DNA from: Phycisphaerales bacterium
Lineage (GTDB): Bacteria > Planctomycetota > Phycisphaerae > Phycisphaerales > UBA1924
Direction of reading: 5' to 3'
Assembly (NCBI GenBank): GCA_023382935.1
Contig: JAHDXL010000001.1
Span: 407,003-471,002, forward strand
Length of the DNA stretch: 64,000 bases
A model generated the notes under the pieces. That model saw only the letters and a list, made by a program, of their open reading frames with translations. It did not search any database and was not told where the DNA came from. The first letter of the stretch is position 1, and each line of letters begins with the position of its first letter. A program made the position numbers and the translations under genes. Shown here piece after piece: positions 59,354 to 64,000 of this stretch.

Positions 59354-60652
59354 ATGCCATTCCCCCTCAATCCCTTCCGAGGCCTGCCCAACGGGCGCGA
59401 GGTGTGGGCCTGGGGCATGTATGACCTGGCCAACCAGTCGTTTCAACTGCTCATCAACACGCTGCTGTTCAGCCTCTTCGTCGCCAACGTCATCGCCCCC
59501 ACCCGCCAGGCCGGGCTTGCGATGTGGAGCCAGATGGGGGCGGCCGCGATGATCCTGGTCGTCCTGCTCAGCCCCATCGCCGGCGCCCTGGCCGACCAGC
59601 GCGCGTGGAAGCGCGAGATCCTGCTCACCACCGGCATCGTCTGCGCCGCGCTAACCACCTCGCTCGCCCTGCTCGCCCCCGGACAGATCGCGCTGACGTG
59701 GGTGCTCTATCTCTCGGCTGCGGTGGCGTGCGGACTGGGCGAGAACTTTCTCGGCTCGTTTCTACCCGAGATTTCGACGGCAAGGAACGTCGGGCGCGTC
59801 TCCGCGATCGGCTGGACCATGAGTTACGTCGGCGCGCTGCTGCTGCTGGGCGTGACAGCCGCCTACACGCTCGTGTTCCAGCGCGGCGAGATTGAGCAGA
59901 TGCGCCCGATGTTCGTCTTTAGCGGGCTGTGGTTCGCCGCGGGAATTCTGCCCGCGTTCTTCCTGCTGCGCGAGAGGGCCGCCCCGCAGAGCGGGCGCGC
60001 CGCCAGCGCCATCGCGGCCGCGTTTGTGCGCCTGGCTGAATCGGCCCGACAATCTGCCCGCTATCGGCAACTGGTCCGCTTCTTCCTCGCCTTCTTCGTC
60101 TACAGCATGGGCGTGCTGACGATGGTCTACTTCCTGGGGCTGATCGGCGACCGGCTGGGCTTCCAACTTCCGCAACTGATCGTGCTGGCGCTGGTCATCG
60201 CCGTCACCGCCGGCGCCGCGGCCGCCGTCGTCGCTCGCGTGCAGGACCGCGTCGGACACAAACGCACCATCGCCGCGTTCCTGCTCGCGTGGATTGCCGC
60301 GACGCTGGCCATGGCCGGCGCCGAACTCTTCCATGTGCCCGCCGCGGCCTACTGGGTCGTGGCGGCGCTGATCGGCGTGGCCCTGGGCGGCGTCGGCACC
60401 GCCAGCCGCGCCATGGTCGGCGCCTTCACGCCCCCGCAGCGCGCCGGCGAGTTCTTCGGGCTGTGGGGCATGGTCTACAAACTCGGCGGCATCGCCGGGG
60501 TGCTGGCCTTCGGACTGCTTGCCTCGGCGCTGGGGCAGCCGGCCGCCCTGCTCATCGTGGCCGCTTGGTTCACCGCCGGCCTGCTGCTGCTGCAGCGCGT
60601 CGATGAACGCGAAGGAGTCGAGGCGGCAGCAGGCATGCCGTCGGTCGGGTAG
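59354..60652 (+). CDS. MFS transporter, UMF1/Atg22-like
   Basis: A 432-residue membrane protein with about twelve helices. The N-terminal [11 protein letters not shown] motif and [11 protein letters not shown] loop are typical of the UMF1 (Atg22-like) branch of the major facilitator superfamily. Family members in bacteria have unknown substrates; efflux of amino acids is known only from the yeast relative. ATG 59354 gives the usual N-terminus and clears the upstream terminator. It is 61 bases before trpB and may be co-transcribed. Confidence 0.88.
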   Translation: MPFPLNPFRGLPNGREVWAWGMYDLANQSFQLLINTLLFSLFVANVIAPTRQAGLAMWSQMGAAAMILVVLLSPIAGALADQRAWKREILLTTGIVCAALTTSLALLAPGQIALTWVLYLSAAVACGLGENFLGSFLPEISTARNVGRVSAIGWTMSYVGALLLLGVTAAYTLVFQRGEIEQMRPMFVFSGLWFAAGILPAFFLLRERAAPQSGRAASAIAAAFVRLAESARQSARYRQLVRFFLAFFVYSMGVLTMVYFLGLIGDRLGFQLPQLIVLALVIAVTAGAAAAVVARVQDRVGHKRTIAAFLLAWIAATLAMAGAELFHVPAAAYWVVAALIGVALGGVGTASRAMVGAFTPPQRAGEFFGLWGMVYKLGGIAGVLAFGLLASALGQPAALLIVAAWFTAGLLLLQRVDEREGVEAAAGMPSVG

Positions 60653-60713
60653 TCCGCCGCGTCCGCCTTCGTCGCTCCGTCGCATCGTGCCTGTCTCCCT
60701 ACACTCCCCAGCC

Positions 60714-62069
<1,356 letters not shown>

Positions 62070-62132
62070 CACGCTCGCGCCGGCAATTTGTCTTCCAGGC
62101 TGCTGCCCTGCTCGCCAGTTGCAGCGTTGTCA

Positions 62133-62160
62133 CAGCAACCTTCGAAGACGAAGGTTGCTG
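62133..62160. terminator. Long perfect hairpin between convergent trpB and citrate synthase genes
   Basis: A perfect 12-bp stem, CAGCAACCTTCG (62133-62144) and CGAAGGTTGCTG (62149-62160), with loop AAGA. It ends only six bases from the stop codon of the citrate synthase gene and has no T-tract on either strand. It could end or protect both transcripts. Confidence 0.55.
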
Positions 62161-62166
62161 GCGCGC

Positions 62167-63297
62167 TCACCGCTGGTCCATCGGGATGTATGGCGCGTTG
62201 TGCGGGCCGATATACTCGGCCTTGGGGCGGAACAGGCGGTTGTCATGCAACTGCTCGATGATGTGTCCGCTCCACCCCCCGAGGCGCGACATCGCGAACA
62301 TCGGCGTGAACAGGTCCAGCCGCAGACCGATGCAGTGGTACGTCGTCGCGCTGTAGAAGTCGACGTTCGGGTAGATCCCCTTGGCCGCCACTTCGCGCTC
62401 CATGATCTCCTCGATCCTGCTGCTCTTGATGTACAACTCCTCGTTGCCGGTGTCCTTGGCCAGTTGCGCGGCCAGTTTCTTGAGCGCCAGAGCCCGCGGG
62501 TCACGCGTCTTGTAAACGCGGTGCCCGAAGCCCATGATCTTCTCCTTGCGTTCCAATTTGCCCTTGACGTAATCCTCGACCGCGTCGATCGACGGAATCT
62601 CATTGAGCATCTTCATCACGCCCTCGTTGGCCCCGCCGTGCAGAGGCCCGCGCAGCGAGCCCAGCGCCCCCGTCAGCGCCGAATACACGTCCGACATGGT
62701 CGAAATGATGACCCTGGCGGCAAACGTCGAGTTGTTCAGCCCGTGGTCGGCGTGCAGGATCATGCAGATGTCGAACGCGCGCTCCATCGTGGGCGTCGGC
62801 TTCTCCCCGTTGAGCATGTACAGGAAGTTGGCCGCGAATGACAGGGACGGGTCCGGCTCGATGAGGTGCAGCCCACGGCGATAGCGGTCAAAGTGCGCGA
62901 TGATCGCCGGCGCCCGCGCCAGGATGAACAGCGACTTGATCCGCGCCGACTCCACGTCGTTCGCGTCCGGGTGCTCATCGTGCATCGACAGCGCCGACAC
63001 CATCGTCCGCAGCACGTGCATCGGCTCGGCCTTCATCGGCAGGGCCATCAGTCGGTTGGCCATGCCCGCCGGAAGGTAGTACCGCGAACGCAGTTCACGC
63101 TGGAACTGCGCCAGTTCGTCCTTCTTGGGCAGACGCCGGTTCCAGAGCAGGTACACCGTTTCCTCGAAGGTGCTCTTCTCGCTCAACTCGCCGATCGGGA
63201 TGCCGACGTATTCCAAGATTCCCTGCTGCCCGTCGATGAAAGACATCTCCGTTTGCGCGGCGACGACACCCTCGAGACCCTTGACGAACGTGCTCAT
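62167..63297 (-). CDS. gltA: Citrate synthase
   Basis: A 376-residue citrate synthase, condensing oxaloacetate and acetyl-CoA at the head of the TCA cycle. Catalytic residues are seen as His in L-H-A-D-H-G-L-N-N-S, His in G-P-L-H-G-G-A-N-E-G and Asp in N-V-D-F-Y-S, with M-G-F-G-H-R-V-Y-K for substrate binding. The length fits the shorter Gram-positive/archaeal-like dimeric type rather than the long NADH-regulated hexameric form. Start at 63297. Isocitrate dehydrogenase of the same cycle is at 35086. Confidence 0.95.
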   Translation of the reverse strand: MSTFVKGLEGVVAAQTEMSFIDGQQGILEYVGIPIGELSEKSTFEETVYLLWNRRLPKKDELAQFQRELRSRYYLPAGMANRLMALPMKAEPMHVLRTMVSALSMHDEHPDANDVESARIKSLFILARAPAIIAHFDRYRRGLHLIEPDPSLSFAANFLYMLNGEKPTPTMERAFDICMILHADHGLNNSTFAARVIISTMSDVYSALTGALGSLRGPLHGGANEGVMKMLNEIPSIDAVEDYVKGKLERKEKIMGFGHRVYKTRDPRALALKKLAAQLAKDTGNEELYIKSSRIEEIMEREVAAKGIYPNVDFYSATTYHCIGLRLDLFTPMFAMSRLGGWSGHIIEQLHDNRLFRPKAEYIGPHNAPYIPMDQR

Positions 63298-63443
63298 GCT
63301 CTATTCCCTTGAGTGTGGGACAAGCCCGGGCATCCGACCAAACGCGACAACACCATCCCCTTCGCCCCCGGCTCGAGATGCGATCATAGTGCCCACAAAC
63401 TCCACACTCCACCGACGCGACTCGTGCGACTTACCATCCGGCC

Positions 63444-64000
63444 GTGCTCATCCCCCTCGGAACCGAACAGGCCGCCCGACGCTCTCCGGTCCTTACCGGC
63501 GTCCTCCTCGCGCTCACGGTCACCGCCCACCTGTTTATGGCCACCCTCACCCACGCCGACCCCGACCTGCACGCCCGCATCCTCGGGCTCTTCAAACTCG
63601 GGGTCGGGACCGACTTCCGCTGGTGGGGACTGTTCACCTGCACCCTCCTGCACGCCAACTGGATCCACCTGGCCGGCAACATGTTCTTCTTCTGGACCTT
63701 CGCCCCGGCCATCGAAGACCGCTTCGGACGCCTCGGCTTCCTGGTCTTTTACCTCGCCGGAGCGGCTGCCTCGAGCGGGGCCCACGCCGCACTTGAATCC
63801 GTCCCGGCGATCGGGGCGTCAGGGGCCATCGCCGCCGTCACCGGGGCCTACCTCGTCCTGTTCCCCTTCACTCGAGTCCGGTGCCTGTGGCTTTTCGGCG
63901 CGACCATCATCCACCCTCCGGCGTGGTGGCTGATCAGTCTCGGCATCGCCTGGAACATCATCGCCCGCGGCCTCGGTGCCGAGCAAGGCGTCGCCCACGT
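63444..64000 (+). CDS. Rhomboid family intramembrane serine protease (partial)
   Basis: The 5' part (185 codons) of a rhomboid protease, cut by the window end. The structural motif H-A-N-W-I-H-L-A-G-N-M-F-F-F-W-T-F is near residue 70, and the catalytic Ser is in I-G-A-S-G-A-I-A-A-V-T-G (~123). The catalytic His would lie on a later helix beyond the window. The usual W-R-xx-T entry reads W-W-G-L-F-T-C. GTG 63444 is the only start that gives the short N-terminal tail seen in the family; no strong ribosome binding site precedes it. It cleaves membrane protein substrates inside the bilayer; the target is unknown. Confidence 0.88.
   Translation, partial: MLIPLGTEQAARRSPVLTGVLLALTVTAHLFMATLTHADPDLHARILGLFKLGVGTDFRWWGLFTCTLLHANWIHLAGNMFFFWTFAPAIEDRFGRLGFLVFYLAGAAASSGAHAALESVPAIGASGAIAAVTGAYLVLFPFTRVRCLWLFGATIIHPPAWWLISLGIAWNIIARGLGAEQGVAH

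Noticed and set aside
60653-60713. Attenuator or riboswitch before trpB
   Set aside because: Only 61 bases separate the genes and no hairpin pair or Trp-rich leader peptide was found.

Overview
The window is high-GC bacterial chromosome, most likely from a planctomycete of the class Phycisphaerae. The clearest sign is a set of secreted proteins ending in a short dockerin-like tail with paired D-F-F-D-V-Q-x-F-L motifs and a terminal Gly-Cys (genes ending at 4102, 20942 and 25095). The strong C bias of coding strands, the frequent GTG and TTG starts and the zinc-less dehydrogenase and Fe-S/TPR families fit this. Assignment to genus is not possible from the sequence alone.

Layout. 0-5.3 kb: a DUF3500 protein and a secreted family 2 glycoside hydrolase (minus strand), an RNA-binding RRM protein with a hairpin leader, and a HAF-repeat dockerin protein. 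5.4-17.6 kb: DinG-type helicase, GNAT acetyltransferase, two PLP aminotransferases, a secreted beta-propeller-like protein, a GH65 phosphorylase overlapping a beta-phosphoglucomutase, a DUF4242 protein that seems to start at ATT, an alpha/beta hydrolase carrying an in-frame dispersed repeat, and an M20 peptidase. 17.8-25.1 kb: a dockerin subtilase with a strong terminator, then a membrane Fe-S/TPR protein and a five-heme cytochrome c with a dockerin tail, probably an extracytoplasmic electron-transfer pair. 25.2-32.1 kb: orphan ABC ATPase, a Pro-rich anchored protein, a HEAT lipoprotein, a zinc-less MDR dehydrogenase, repeat elements, and 2-oxoacid dehydrogenase E2 and E1-beta. 32.4-36.5 kb: a second subtilase divergent from NADP-type isocitrate dehydrogenase, which carries an unusual Cys-Gly insert.

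36.5-48.5 kb is an accessory region ending at the 3' end of a tRNA-Asp gene: an unknown fibronectin-like protein, GC-rich and 21-bp tandem repeats, then a copper-type resistance module (Cys-rich secreted protein, CusC/CusB/CusA-like RND efflux, HMA chaperone, CsoR repressor, decayed copper P-type ATPase) and an integrase remnant touching the tRNA. Two nearly identical 17-bp operators sit in the two promoters of this module, and the CsoR protein has the exact C-x24-H-x3-C spacing of Cu(I) sensors, so a self-contained copper circuit can be read directly from the sequence.

48.9-64 kb is housekeeping: a coiled-coil membrane protein pair, a HEAT lipoprotein, Lnt, AccD, a histidine-phosphatase-fold protein that has lost its catalytic histidines, ribulose-phosphate epimerase, a UDP-sugar pyrophosphorylase with a coupled hydrolase, a TlpA-like thioredoxin, an MFS transporter, TrpB, citrate synthase and the start of a rhomboid protease cut by the window end. 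No CRISPR array, rRNA gene or intact mobile element was seen. No wholly unknown multi-gene system is claimed; the most notable items are the copper circuit with its decayed ATPase-integrase fusion, the coding dispersed repeats, and several enzyme relatives with lost or added metal and catalytic residues.
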